A DNA stretch of 64,000 nucleotides. Origin: JABWBD01 sp040768665. GTDB taxonomy: Bacteria; Planctomycetota; Planctomycetia; Pirellulales; Thermoguttaceae. Made by a program: the position numbers and the translations under genes. The DNA is taken from NCBI GenBank assembly GCA_040768665.1, contig JAXGMN010000007.1, forward strand, positions 404,911 through 468,910, read 5' to 3'. Position 1 is the stretch's first letter. Each line of letters starts with the position of its first letter. Under the pieces are notes generated by a model. That model was not told where the DNA came from, made no database searches, and saw only the letters and a list, made by a program, of their open reading frames with translations. Below are positions 9,600-17,982 of this stretch, piece after piece.

Positions 9600-9965
9600 G
9601 CTTTAAAACGGAATGCAATCCGCTGCTGAGGGAAACCTTGCCGAATCCGCCACACGCCCAACGCCAGGCACTTCCACTGGAGTGGGGTGCAGGGAAACCG
9701 AATGGCCACGGGTAGGAGTAGACTGTTCCGGGCGAGCCCCGCGGAGCGCTCTACCGTAGGATGCTGCCCTTGAATCGATAGTTCCCAATGTAATCGAACT
9801 TGCGTAATTTGTACCGGCTCCGCAACGGAATTCCACGTGTGCATTGCCCCAAGCGGTAGGGTCGTAGCGATCGCAGTGGATAGGAAAACAACCATTGCGG
9901 GAAAAGGGGGGCGGCCCCGGTCCGCAACGATGCCATCACCCCAGCCGAAGCCGCGAACGCTATAA
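9600..9965. other. Intergenic region without recognisable gene
   Basis: Leader or promoter region of the cyclophilin gene. Short open frames here have no family resemblance. No clear sigma-70 promoter or terminator was recognised. Confidence 0.4.
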
Positions 9966-10065
9966 GAGCCTATCCTAAAACCTCGCGCGGAGAAGGGGAC
10001 AGGCACATTTTGCTCCGAAAACTCCGCAAAATGAGCCAGTCCCCGACGGTTTTGGGATAGGCTCT
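9966..10065. repeat. Palindromic repeat, constant-arm family (copy 1)
   Basis: Arms GAGCCTATCCTAAAACC and GGTTTTGGGATAGGCTCT enclose GGGGACAGGCACATTTTGC and GCAAAATGAGCCAGTCCCC. Its last bases overlap the cinA stop codon (10064-10066), so the insertion may have fixed the present end of that gene. Confidence 0.9.
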
Positions 10066-11314
10066 AACCTTGCAGCAAGGCGAGCCGTGCGAAATCCAAC
10101 GCCTGCTTTGCGAGGTAAACCCGCAGCAGCGCCGGATGTCCGGCGAATGGGACCGATTTGACCTTGATCGAGTCGCCCGAGGCAAATGCCAGCGCGACAA
10201 GCCTGGGCTCAGCATCGGTGGTTTCGCCCGACGGAAATCGGCCGACGGCTAAGGCGTAATCGGCCCCGAACAGCGTTCGACAGGCTTCCGCCATCGCTGT
10301 CACCCTATCGTTGTCGCTTGCAGCAGACGATTCGATCCGTTCAAGTGGAGTTTGCAGGACCCGCTCCAGCGCGTCGAGGGTCCCAGCCGCCACCCCGCCC
10401 GCGAAGCAGTCGCCAACCCCGGCAGCCTCCCCCAGCCACTCAGCCACCAGTCCGGCCGTTCCCCATTCGGCGGTCGCCAGCGTCTTTCCCGAGCGCCGCA
10501 GCAGCCGGACCACCGCATGCTGCAGTTCCTCGTCGCCCTCGCCAAAAACAAGATCACCGAGGCACCGATAAATCGTGTCGGCCGTGGGCGCGATCGCCGC
10601 GTCGCACTCTTGCTCCGTGGCTCCTTCCGCCGTGATCCGGAGAATGATCGTGGCCTTGCTGGCGTTGATTCCCACTCGCGGAACGCGGCCCCGACGGATA
10701 AGATCGGGAAGCATCGCCTCGACCTTGCTTTCGCCCGCCCCGAAGCATCGGATCTTCCTGTGACGCACGATCCGCCCTCCTGCTCCGGCCAGTCGGAGGC
10801 GCGGTGCGACGGTCTCCTGCCACATTTCGACGATCTCGGCCGGCACCCCCGGCAGAGCGAAGATCCTGGCCGGCGTCTTGCCCTCGCGACCGACCGCCAG
10901 ATCGATCCCCGGCGCGGTTCCGTTTCGATTCGGAATGATTTCCGCTCCCTCGGGAAAGAATGCCTGGACCAAGTTGCGCTGCGGCATTTCGCGATTGCGA
11001 CGGGCGAACAGTCCGCGGATATGTTCCAACGCCTCTTCGCGCAGCACCAGTTCCCGGCCCGCCGCCCTGGCAATGGCGTCGCGCGTGAGATCGTCGGCCG
11101 TGGGCCCCAGACCGCCGGTGGCAACAATCACATCGCACCGCAGGATCGCCGCGCGGAAGGCCGCGACGATCGCGTCCATCTCGTCGCCGACGGTGGTGTG
11201 GAACAGAACGCGAATGCCGAGTTCTTCCAGCCGCAGGCTCAACCATTGGGAATTGGTGTCGAGAAGCTGCCCGCTGGTGATCTCGTCGCCGATGCTGAGG
11301 ATTTCCGCGATCAT
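10064..11314 (-). CDS. cinA: CinA-family protein with degenerate PncC (NMN amidohydrolase) domain
   Basis: A 416-residue protein, the normal length for CinA. The N-terminal MoCF-like (COG1058) domain is clear: ILSIGDEITSGQLLDTNS, VIVATGGLGPTADDLTRD and ALPGVPAEI. The C-terminal domain corresponds to PncC, which deamidates nicotinamide mononucleotide. In active members the motif is AESCTGG with a catalytic Ser. Here it reads AEWGTAG (Trp284-Gly285), and the usual VVAYSNxxK segment reads VAAGTLDALE, so the Ser, Tyr and Lys are all missing. The fold is retained but amidase activity is doubtful. The start ATG overlaps the stop of the upstream PLP-enzyme gene (ATGA at 11311-11314), so the two are translationally coupled. 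Confidence 0.9.
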   Translation of the reverse strand: MIAEILSIGDEITSGQLLDTNSQWLSLRLEELGIRVLFHTTVGDEMDAIVAAFRAAILRCDVIVATGGLGPTADDLTRDAIARAAGRELVLREEALEHIRGLFARRNREMPQRNLVQAFFPEGAEIIPNRNGTAPGIDLAVGREGKTPARIFALPGVPAEIVEMWQETVAPRLRLAGAGGRIVRHRKIRCFGAGESKVEAMLPDLIRRGRVPRVGINASKATIILRITAEGATEQECDAAIAPTADTIYRCLGDLVFGEGDEELQHAVVRLLRRSGKTLATAEWGTAGLVAEWLGEAAGVGDCFAGGVAAGTLDALERVLQTPLERIESSAASDNDRVTAMAEACRTLFGADYALAVGRFPSGETTDAEPRLVALAFASGDSIKVKSVPFAGHPALLRVYLAKQALDFARLALLQG

Positions 11315-12531
11315 ACCTCGAGCGCCTGCGCCAGGTCGTCGATCAGGTCTTCGCTATTTTCGATCCCGCAGGACAACCGGATCATGTTGTCCAGGATCCC
11401 GATCGCGCGGCGTTGTTCCATGGTGAAGTCATGGTAGCTCATCAGGATCGGCTGCTCGATCAGCGACTCGACTCCCCCGAGACTCGGCCCGATTCGAGGA
11501 ATCCGGACCGAATCGACGATTCTCGCCGTCGCGCGCCAGTCGGCATCCTTGATTAGTAACGTGACCAGTCCGCCGTATCCGCGCATGGTCCGCAGCGCCA
11601 CGTCGTAGTCGCGGTGGCTGGGGAGCCCCGGGTAGTAAACCTTCTCGACGCGTGGATGGTTTTCAAGAAACTTCGCGACGGCCAGACCGTTTTCGTTGTG
11701 GCGCTGCATCCGCAACTCGAATGTCTTCAGGCCCCGGAGCAGTAGGTACGTGCTGTGCGGCCCGTTGACCATTCCCATCACGCCGCGAAGCTTTCTCACC
11801 GACTCGAGTTTCTCTTCGGAACCGATGATTGCACCGGCGAGCAGATCGTTGTGGCCGGCAAGATACTTGGTGCACGAGTGGAGCACGTAGTCCACACCGA
11901 CCTCCAGCGGCCGAAGGTTGTACGGGGTGGCGAGCGTGGCATCGATCAGGGTCTCCACCTCGTGCTTCCGCCCGATCGCGGCAAACCGTTCCAGGTCCAC
12001 GACACTCAGGTGCGGATTGGTGGGCGACTCGCTGATCAGAAGCTTCGTCTTGGGCGTGATCGCCGCTTCCATTTTGTCGTAGTCGCAGGCCGGGATCTGG
12101 CGGGTGACCACGCCGAACTTCGCCAGGTGCTTGGTGCAGAATTCGCGGCTGCGGTGGTAGCATTCGTCGAACAGGACGATCTCGTCGCCCGCCTGCAGCT
12201 TCGCCATCAGAAGCCCGGCCACGGCCGCCATCCCCGTGCCATACAACACGGCGGCCTCGCCGCCCTCCAGGGCTGCCAACTTCCGCTCGGCCACTTTCTC
12301 GCTCGGGTTGCCGTAGCGGCCGTATTCCTCCCGAGGCTGCTTCTGCTCGACGAAGTCGACGACCGCCTGGCTGTTGGGAAACGTGTAGGTGGCAGCGCAG
12401 AAGATCGGGTCCGTAATGGAGAACCCGGGCTTGAGGCGGTCCTCGCCCCCATGAACCGCGAGAGTGGATGTCTTGCAAGCGGGCCGGCTACCGTCGGAGG
12501 GAACAGGGAGTGGGGGCATGGTGGGCTGCAA
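11311..12531 (-). CDS. Cys/Met-metabolism PLP-dependent enzyme (cystathionine gamma-synthase / O-acylhomoserine sulfhydrylase type)
   Basis: A 406-residue protein with all Cys_Met_Meta_PP family features: YGRYGNPSEKVAERKLAALE, LYGTGMAAV for phosphate binding, ISESPTNPHLSVVDL, and the Schiff-base Lys222 in HSCTKYLAGHND. A C-terminal substrate-binding segment (RIGPSLGGVESLIEQP) follows. The family makes or cleaves cystathionine or homocysteine in the methionine/cysteine pathway; the exact reaction cannot be set from sequence. It is co-transcribed with cinA. Its roughly 225-base leader contains a SAM-II-like core and an intrinsic terminator (separate entries), so control by methionine or SAM supply is likely but inferred. 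Confidence 0.9.
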   Translation of the reverse strand: MQPTMPPLPVPSDGSRPACKTSTLAVHGGEDRLKPGFSITDPIFCAATYTFPNSQAVVDFVEQKQPREEYGRYGNPSEKVAERKLAALEGGEAAVLYGTGMAAVAGLLMAKLQAGDEIVLFDECYHRSREFCTKHLAKFGVVTRQIPACDYDKMEAAITPKTKLLISESPTNPHLSVVDLERFAAIGRKHEVETLIDATLATPYNLRPLEVGVDYVLHSCTKYLAGHNDLLAGAIIGSEEKLESVRKLRGVMGMVNGPHSTYLLLRGLKTFELRMQRHNENGLAVAKFLENHPRVEKVYYPGLPSHRDYDVALRTMRGYGGLVTLLIKDADWRATARIVDSVRIPRIGPSLGGVESLIEQPILMSYHDFTMEQRRAIGILDNMIRLSCGIENSEDLIDDLAQALEV

Positions 12532-12625
12532 CTCCAGGTTGGATGGTCAAATCTGGCGGGGTAAGCGACCTGTTGCTCGGCCGAAAAACGCCGAATCAGG
12601 CGGGGCCCTGATTTCCGGGTGCCAA

Positions 12626-12661
12626 TAAAAAACCGCGACGGGCGCCCGAAGGCGGTCGCGG
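12626..12661 (-). terminator. Intrinsic terminator in the leader of the PLP-enzyme gene
   Basis: On the minus strand CCGCGAC pairs with GTCGCGG around a GC-rich loop and is followed by six T. It lies upstream of the gene on the same strand, the position of an attenuator. Confidence 0.65.
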
Positions 12662-12716
12662 CATGCTTCTTTCAAGTTGGATCGCCGACAATCCTCTCAG
12701 CTCGACGGCGATGGCA

Positions 12717-12757
12717 CTTTAGCAGATTTGGCTGCAAGCGGCCGCAAATCCCATCAG
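12717..12757 (-). promoter_or_regulatory. Possible SAM-II-like riboswitch core
   Basis: The minus strand reads GGGATTTG, then CTTGCAGCC, then AAATCTGCTAAAG. This order of GATTT, CTTGCAGCC and AAAT-GCTAAAG matches the conserved core of SAM-II aptamers, which sit before methionine genes. The P1 helix would be very short (about 3 bp), which is atypical. An alternative reading is a simple GATTTG/CAAATC hairpin. It sits at the predicted transcript start and is followed by the terminator at 12626-12661. Confidence 0.4.
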
Positions 12758-12763
12758 CGGATC

Positions 12764-12792
12764 ATTGTACTAACGCCCGCGGGCCGAAGCAA
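12764..12792 (-). promoter_or_regulatory. Sigma-70-type promoter for the PLP-enzyme/cinA operon
   Basis: Minus strand TTGCTT, 17-base spacer, TACAAT. Transcription would start near 12757, just before the SAM-II-like core. Confidence 0.55.
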
Positions 12793-12828
12793 GCAATCGA
12801 ATCGAGAAAGTCGTGCGGCGACCGGGAG

Positions 12829-12857
12829 TTGACGGAACCCTCGCCGGCCCTTATAGT
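12829..12857 (+). promoter_or_regulatory. Sigma-70-type promoter for the ACT-domain gene
   Basis: TTGACG, 17-base spacer, TATAGT, 55 bases before the start codon. It is back to back with the promoter of the PLP-enzyme operon. Confidence 0.65.
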
Positions 12858-12912
12858 TGGGTGTTATGCAGGCCCCCAAGTCCCCCGCGTTCCTTTTACA
12901 CGAGCAGAGACT

Positions 12913-13404
12913 ATGAGCATCGACGACGCCGCCGGAACTGGTTTCGCCACGATGCGCGGCCGCAACTATCCCTCGATACGCCAGTTTACCGTCTTCCTGG
13001 AGAACCGGGTCGGCCAGTTGCTCGAGGTGGTGCGGCGGTTCGAAGGAAGCAAGGTTCGTATTGTAGCCCTTTCCATATCGGACGCGGCAGAGTGCGCGTT
13101 TGTGCGGTTTCTGCTGAGCCACCCAGAGGAGGGCCGAGAGATTTTGGAGCGGGCGGGCTTGGCCATCATCGAAAGCGACCTGATCGGCGTCGAACTTCCG
13201 GACGGCACCCAGCCGCTGCTGCAAATCTGCACCGCGCTTTTGCAGGCCGAGGTGAATATCGTCCAGGCTTATCCGCTGATCGTCCGCCCGCACGGCCGTG
13301 CTGCCGTGGCCCTTATGGTGGACCACATCGACATGGGGCTGGAAACCCTGGCCGCCAAGGGATTCACGATGATTACCGAGGGAGATCTGGCGGAAGACGA
13401 GTAG
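12913..13404 (+). CDS. Tandem ACT-domain regulatory protein
   Basis: A 163-residue protein beginning MSIDDAAGTGFATM. It contains two ACT-like units and no catalytic domain: residues about 23-95 (RQFTVFLENRVGQLLEVVRRF, a typical ACT first strand and helix) and about 96-160 (LPDGTQPLLQICTALLQAEV). Family knowledge: free-standing ACT proteins bind amino acids and regulate enzymes or transcription. It is divergent from the trans-sulfuration operon, so a role in sulfur or branched-chain amino-acid sensing is a reasonable guess. The frame is open upstream to 12619, but the promoter and ATG at 12913 fit better. Confidence 0.8.
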   Translation: MSIDDAAGTGFATMRGRNYPSIRQFTVFLENRVGQLLEVVRRFEGSKVRIVALSISDAAECAFVRFLLSHPEEGREILERAGLAIIESDLIGVELPDGTQPLLQICTALLQAEVNIVQAYPLIVRPHGRAAVALMVDHIDMGLETLAAKGFTMITEGDLAEDE

Positions 13405-13450
13405 CTTGCGGCGCTTGACAGGGCTGCGCCGTGCGGGACACTATGGATAA

Positions 13451-13550
13451 GTGCCTATCCCAAGACCGAGTCAGGAGAAGGGGACGGGCACATTTTGCTC
13501 CGAAGACCCCGCAAAGTGAGCCAGTTCCCAAAGGTTTTCGGATAGGCTCT
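13451..13550. repeat. Palindromic repeat, constant-arm family (copy 2)
   Basis: Starts GTGCCTATCCCAAGACCG and ends CGGATAGGCTCT, with the GGGGACGGGCACATTTTGC core. Somewhat diverged (GAGCCAGTTCCC instead of GAGCCAGTCCCC). Confidence 0.85.
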
Positions 13551-13584
13551 CAGTGCCCGGCCCCACTCTTCTGCGAGCTTCCGC

Positions 13585-14283
13585 ATGGCGATTTCTGTTG
13601 TCTGTCCCGGCTGCAAAAAGCGATTTCAAGTCAGTGATCAATTCGCCGGCCAGACTGGGCCCTGCCCCCAGTGTAAGGTTCCCATTAAGATCCCGGAAAA
13701 GGGGCCGGAAGTTACTATCCATGCCCCCGAAGCCTTCTCAACCGGCGGCCGCTCGCAAAGCGGTGAGTTGCTGACGAAGCCGATTGCCCGCCAGAAGGTG
13801 CAATTCTCGCCGCTGGCGGTTGCTCTGGTCGCCGCCTCTGCGGTGGTAGGGGTGCTCGTAGCGTACTTCGGCCGCAGCCTGTTTCAAGAGATGCTGCTGG
13901 CCCGAATCGCTGGTTTGGTTCTGATCTCGCCGCCGCTGGTGCTCGCGGCCTACTGGTTCCTTCGCGACGACGAACTGGAGCCCTATTCCGGCAGATCGTT
14001 GCACATTCGGTCGGCAGTCTGTGCTCTGGCCTACATGCTGCTCTGGGCGGCCTATACCTACGTCGCGAATGCAGGCTTGCTGACGGAAGAATTGTGGACA
14101 TGGTTCTTCATCGCTCCGCCGCTGTTGTTCGTCGGAACCATGGCCGCGCACGTCTCGCTTGACCTCGATCTCGGCAACGCCTTCTTCCACTATGCGTTTT
14201 ACTTGATCGTCACCGTCCTGCTCCGGTGGACTGCCGGCATGCGCTGGGTCTGGGATCTTGCGGCGACCAGCCCCGTCGGCTGA
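13585..14283 (+). CDS. Membrane protein with N-terminal zinc ribbon
   Basis: A 232-residue protein. The first 40 residues form a zinc ribbon (CPGCKKRFQV ... CPQCKVPI), a module very common at the start of planctomycete membrane proteins. A polar linker follows, then five or six hydrophobic segments (from about residue 72: LAVALVAASAVVGVLVAYF, and others near 105, 145, 175 and 210). No catalytic motif is seen and the function is unknown. It stands alone downstream of a palindromic repeat and runs towards the direct-repeat array. Confidence 0.8.
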   Translation: MAISVVCPGCKKRFQVSDQFAGQTGPCPQCKVPIKIPEKGPEVTIHAPEAFSTGGRSQSGELLTKPIARQKVQFSPLAVALVAASAVVGVLVAYFGRSLFQEMLLARIAGLVLISPPLVLAAYWFLRDDELEPYSGRSLHIRSAVCALAYMLLWAAYTYVANAGLLTEELWTWFFIAPPLLFVGTMAAHVSLDLDLGNAFFHYAFYLIVTVLLRWTAGMRWVWDLAATSPVG

Positions 14284-14413
14284 TTGGCCGCACGGTCTTC
14301 AGGTAGGTCCGGCTTGCCGAGCCGGACTTGGGCAGCGGCGTCACAGTCCGCAACCTCGCACAAGCCCCAAGAACAAGCCGGTAATTTCTTTGTAAGCAGA
14401 CTTTCGTCCGCTG

Positions 14414-14559
14414 GGGGCGGAATGAATTCCGCCCTACGAACTTGACGAATTCCGCCCTACGAACTTGACGAATTCCGCCCTACGAACTTGACGAATTCCG
14501 CCCTACGAACTTGACGAATTCCGCCCTACGAACTTGATGAATTCCGCCCTACGAACTTG
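14414..14559. repeat. Six tandem copies of a 23-bp unit
   Basis: The unit GAATTCCGCCCTACGAACTT plus GAC is repeated from 14424 to 14559; units 1-4 are identical and the fifth has one change. The first copy is preceded by GGGCGGAAT, which forms a hairpin with ATTCCGCCC. There are no spacers of unique sequence, so it is a minisatellite and not a CRISPR array. Confidence 0.9.
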
Positions 14560-14596
14560 TTTGTGGGCAGTTGCCTAGCTGCGATCGATCTATCGC

Positions 14597-14632
14597 AAAA
14601 AAGAAGCCCCTAAGCGCAGCCATAGGGGCTTC
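14597..14632 (-). terminator. Intrinsic terminator of the Pro/Lys-repeat gene
   Basis: Perfect 10-bp stem GAAGCCCCTA / TAGGGGCTTC followed on the minus strand by six T. It lies 165 bases downstream of the stop codon. Confidence 0.85.
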
Positions 14633-14796
14633 GTAATCAATCCCGATACTCATTGGCGGCCGCAATCCGACCGCACTATGCCACGCGGCAGGCTCAGGTC
14701 GTCAAGGCGAACGCGGCAACACACCGGATTGGCGCGCTGCCATTGTTCCACAGTAGCGTCCCGCGGCAATGCACAGCCGCAAGTCGCGTCCACGGG

Positions 14797-15531
14797 TTAC
14801 TCGGCTGCCTTTTCGGCCGGTTTCTCGGCTGGTTTCTCAGCGGCCTTTTCGGCCGGTTTCTCGGCAGCCTTTTCCGTTGGTTTCTCGGCGGCTTTTGGCG
14901 CCGGCTTCTCAGCCGGTTTCTCGACTGGCTTTTCGGCCGGCTTTTCTGCGGCTTTTGGCGCCGGTTTCTCAGCGGCCTTTTCGGCCGGCTTCTCCATTGC
15001 CTTCTCCGCAGGCTTTTCAGCCGGTTTCTCGACCGCCGTGGGAGCGGGTTTGTCGGCCGGCTTTGCAGCAGGCTTTTCAGCCGGTTTCTCGACCGCCTTG
15101 GGAGCCGGCTTTTCAACCGGCTTCGCGGCTGGCTTTTCCACCGGTGGTTTCGGCGGCGCCGGCGGAGGAGCAACGTCGCCCGGAGAAGGAGATGGTTTCG
15201 CCTTGGGAGCCGCCGGCGGAGCGGGCATCTTGGGGGCGGGCGGACCGCTAGGCGCCATCGCCTTAGGTTCCGGAGGTGCCGGAGGTACGGCAGGTGCCGC
15301 AGGCCCCATCTCGGCGGCCGCGGCAGGAGCACAGCACTCCGGCACTGCCGGGCCGCAGCACGTGGGCGCCGGAGCACAGCAGTCCGCGGGCGCTACGCAG
15401 CAACTCGTCACACAGGGGCGTGGACAACAGCGGCCAAACATACCGCCGAAGAATTTGCACGCCCATACCGTCTCGGTCATGACAAAGAACGTCACGACCA
15501 GGATCGCGCATGTCATTCCCAGTCGTCGCAT
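14797..15531 (-). CDS. Exported Cys-rich protein with long Pro/Ala/Glu/Lys repeat tail
   Basis: A 244-residue protein. The ATG at 15531 is preceded by AGGAGGA at good spacing. It has a signal peptide-like start (MRRLGMTCAILVVTFFVM), then a Cys-rich block (CCPRPCVTSCCVAPADCC and further CC pairs). About 110 residues of AEKPAEKPA-type repeats follow and run to the C-terminus. The tail should be an extended, strongly charged rod, as in cell-wall-spanning or surface-linked proteins; the Cys block could form disulfides. Planctomycete envelopes contain Cys-rich structural proteins, so an envelope role is plausible but inferred. Repeat slippage could change its length between strains. Confidence 0.75.
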   Translation of the reverse strand: MRRLGMTCAILVVTFFVMTETVWACKFFGGMFGRCCPRPCVTSCCVAPADCCAPAPTCCGPAVPECCAPAAAAEMGPAAPAVPPAPPEPKAMAPSGPPAPKMPAPPAAPKAKPSPSPGDVAPPPAPPKPPVEKPAAKPVEKPAPKAVEKPAEKPAAKPADKPAPTAVEKPAEKPAEKAMEKPAEKAAEKPAPKAAEKPAEKPVEKPAEKPAPKAAEKPTEKAAEKPAEKAAEKPAEKPAEKAAE

Positions 15532-15849
15532 CAATCGGTCCTCCTGTCTCAAAGCGGGAACTAGCACCAGAGCCATCGCAGCCAAAATGGCAGGCAATTA
15601 CAGAAACTTACCAAATAGACTAGTCCACCGAACCATTTTATGCAACCTATTCTTGTTTTTTTGCTCTTTTTATCTATTTTCTCCTACACTTTTCGTCGTT
15701 GCCTTGACACTTCTGCAGGATCCCCAACGATTTGCAGAGGGGATACCGGGTGTGCGGACGACGGATCTACGCTGGTCTGATGAGAGTCGGGCCGGGCACC
15801 GCAGGTATTCGTGGGTAAACGGAAGAAAAAAATACAGATTGCGGGGCGA
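15532..15849. other. Intergenic region, AT-rich promoter segment
   Basis: About 15600-15700 is markedly AT-rich for this genome and probably holds the promoter of the Pro/Lys-repeat gene. No gene is recognised. Confidence 0.45.
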
Positions 15850-15999
15850 GTCCCCGTTTTCATCCCCCAGACCCGCCCTGGGCTGATAAAAACTTGATAA
15901 AAACGGGGACAGGCACCGCAACTATAGCGGTTTAGCCAGAGCGACCACACAAGATGTTGCGGAGCCAGTCCCCGTTTTTATCAGCCCAGACCCGCCCCC
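15850..15999. repeat. Palindromic repeat, variable-arm family (copy 2) with a truncated tandem copy
   Basis: The complete element is 15879-15988: TGATAAAAACGGGGACAGG on the left and GAGCCAGTCCCCGTTTTTA on the right, with an extra outer CTGGGCTGATAAAAA arm. To its left, 15850-15882 repeats only the right end (GTCCCCGTTTTCATC followed by CCCAGACCCGCCC). The same CCCAGACCCGCCC follows the complete copy, so part of the element has been duplicated. Confidence 0.8.
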
Positions 16000-16071
16000 C
16001 TGGTCAGCCGCCGCGAAGATCGCGATATTGGCGGTTTGTCCTGGGCGATCAATCATTTCCATGGTGATTTC

Positions 16072-16614
16072 ATGAAGACCCGTTCGACAACGATCCTGAC
16101 TGTCCGCCACAAAGGTGCCGTCGCTATGGGTGGCGACGGGCAGGTAACCGTGGGAAGCTCGATCGTGAAGGCCGATTCCACGAAGATCCGCCGAATGGCC
16201 GATGGCCGGGTCCTCACCGGTTTTGCCGGTTCCGCCGCCGACGCCTTCGCCCTGCTGGAGCGTTTCGAGGCAAAGCTCAAGGATTATCCCGGCAATGTTC
16301 CCCGCGCCGCGACCGAACTCGCAAAAGACTGGCGCACGGACCGGGTCCTTCGCCGTCTCGAAGCGATGATGGCGGTTGTCGATGAGAAATACACCCTGCT
16401 GGTGAGCGGCAACGGCGACGTCATTCAGCCGACCGACGGGGTGCTGGGTATCGGCTCCGGGGGCAACTATGCGGTGGCGGCCGCGCGCGCGCTACTGGCC
16501 CATTCGAGTCTTTCCGCGTCCGAGATCGTGCGGACCGCGCTGTCGATCGCCGCGGAGATCGACGTCTATACTAACAACAACATCGTCGTGGAGGAAATGG
16601 CGTGCAAGAGCTGA
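16072..16614 (+). CDS. hslV: HslV, peptidase subunit of the HslUV ATP-dependent protease
   Basis: A 180-residue protein starting MKTRSTTILTVRHKG; the frame is open to 16036 but this ATG fits the family. The catalytic Thr is the first of TTI, exposed after removal of the short propeptide. GDGQVTVGSSIVK, GFAGSAADAF and IGSGGNYAVAAARAL are HslV signatures. It forms the proteolytic double hexamer in the cytoplasm. Its end overlaps hslU by 13 bases, a classic coupled pair. Confidence 0.95.
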   Translation: MKTRSTTILTVRHKGAVAMGGDGQVTVGSSIVKADSTKIRRMADGRVLTGFAGSAADAFALLERFEAKLKDYPGNVPRAATELAKDWRTDRVLRRLEAMMAVVDEKYTLLVSGNGDVIQPTDGVLGIGSGGNYAVAAARALLAHSSLSASEIVRTALSIAAEIDVYTNNNIVVEEMACKS

Positions 16615-17939
16615 CGCCTCGCGAAATCGTCCAGGAACTCGATCGTCATATTGTTGGTCAGGATGCCGCGAAGCGCGCGGTGGCGATTGCCATTCGCAAC
16701 CGTTGGCGTCGCCAGCGGCTCCCCGAGGAAATGCGACCGGAGGTTGCTCCGAAGAACATCATGATGATCGGGCCGACAGGCGTGGGCAAGACCGAGATTG
16801 CCCGCCGTCTGGCCAAGCTCACCGGGGCGCCGTTCGTCAAAGTCGAAGCAACGAAATACACCGAGGTTGGCTATTACGGGCGGGACGTGGAGAGCATGGT
16901 CCGCGAACTGGTGGAAAACGCCATCGGATTGGTTCGCGAGGAGGAGCGCTCGGGCGTGGAAGACGAAGCCCGTCGCCGCGTCGAAGATCGACTCGTCGAG
17001 CTCCTCGTTCCTGCGCCGGCCGCATTGGACGCTTCCGTTGAGAACACTTCCGGTGCCGAGCGTTACGAACGGACGCGGGAGAAGATTCGTGCCATGCTGG
17101 TGTCCGGGGAAATGGACGAGCGCCGCGTGGAAATCGTCACGGAACAGAGAGCAAAGCCGATGATGTTCACCGGGATCGGCATGGAGCAGATGGATCTCGA
17201 TCTGCAGGGGATGTTCGACAAGATCCTGCCGAAGAACACGTCGCGGCGGGAGATGACGGTTCGCGAGGCCCGCGGCGCCCTGTTCGAGCAGGAAGTGGAG
17301 GCACTGATCAACCCGGAGAAAGTGCACGCCGCCGCCATCGAACTCGCCGAGGATCTCGGCATTATTTTCGTCGACGAGATCGACAAGGTCGTCGCCAGCG
17401 AGCACGCCCACGGAGCCGATGTATCGCGTCAGGGCGTGCAGCGCGACTTGCTGCCGATTGTTGAAGGAACCACGGTGCAAACCCGGTACGGTTTCGTCGC
17501 CACCGATCACATCCTCTTCATCGCCGCCGGGGCGTTCCACCGGGCCCGCCCGAGCGATCTCATGCCGGAGCTTCAGGGCCGTTTCCCCATCCGGGTCGAG
17601 CTCAATGATCTTACCAAGGAGGACTTCGTCCGAATTCTCACCGAGCCGAAGGGCGCGCTGACCAAGCAGTATGTGGCCCTTCTGGGGACGGAAGGCGTCG
17701 AGATCGTGTTCGAGCCTAACGCCGTGGAGGCGCTGGCCGACTACGCATTCCGCGTGAATCAGTCGACGCAGAACATCGGAGCTCGCCGGCTGTATACGAT
17801 TATGGAGCGGCTTCTGGAGGAGTTGAGCTTTGAAGCGCCCGACATGAAGATGGGCCGGGTGGTGATTAACGCCGCCTACGTCACCGAGCGGCTCGAGGAA
17901 GTGAGCCAGGACGAGGACCTCAGCAAGTTCATCCTGTAA
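16602..17939 (+). CDS. hslU: HslU, AAA+ unfoldase of HslUV
   Basis: A 445-residue protein starting at GTG 16602, preceded by GGAGGAA inside the end of hslV. Walker A is GPTGVGKT (57-64). Walker B is GIIFVDEIDK. The I domain is present, as are the pore motif GYYGRDVE and sensor elements (VNQSTQNIGARRL). The C-terminus DLSKFIL is the tail that inserts into HslV to activate it. It unfolds substrates and feeds them into HslV. Confidence 0.96.
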   Translation: MQELTPREIVQELDRHIVGQDAAKRAVAIAIRNRWRRQRLPEEMRPEVAPKNIMMIGPTGVGKTEIARRLAKLTGAPFVKVEATKYTEVGYYGRDVESMVRELVENAIGLVREEERSGVEDEARRRVEDRLVELLVPAPAALDASVENTSGAERYERTREKIRAMLVSGEMDERRVEIVTEQRAKPMMFTGIGMEQMDLDLQGMFDKILPKNTSRREMTVREARGALFEQEVEALINPEKVHAAAIELAEDLGIIFVDEIDKVVASEHAHGADVSRQGVQRDLLPIVEGTTVQTRYGFVATDHILFIAAGAFHRARPSDLMPELQGRFPIRVELNDLTKEDFVRILTEPKGALTKQYVALLGTEGVEIVFEPNAVEALADYAFRVNQSTQNIGARRLYTIMERLLEELSFEAPDMKMGRVVINAAYVTERLEEVSQDEDLSKFIL

Positions 17940-17982
17940 TCCGGCACCGAGCCGGCAGCCCGCAATATGGAGAACCGACCCG

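Noticed and set aside
14424..14559. CRISPR-like direct repeats
   Set aside because: Units are directly adjacent with no unique spacers and no cas genes nearby.
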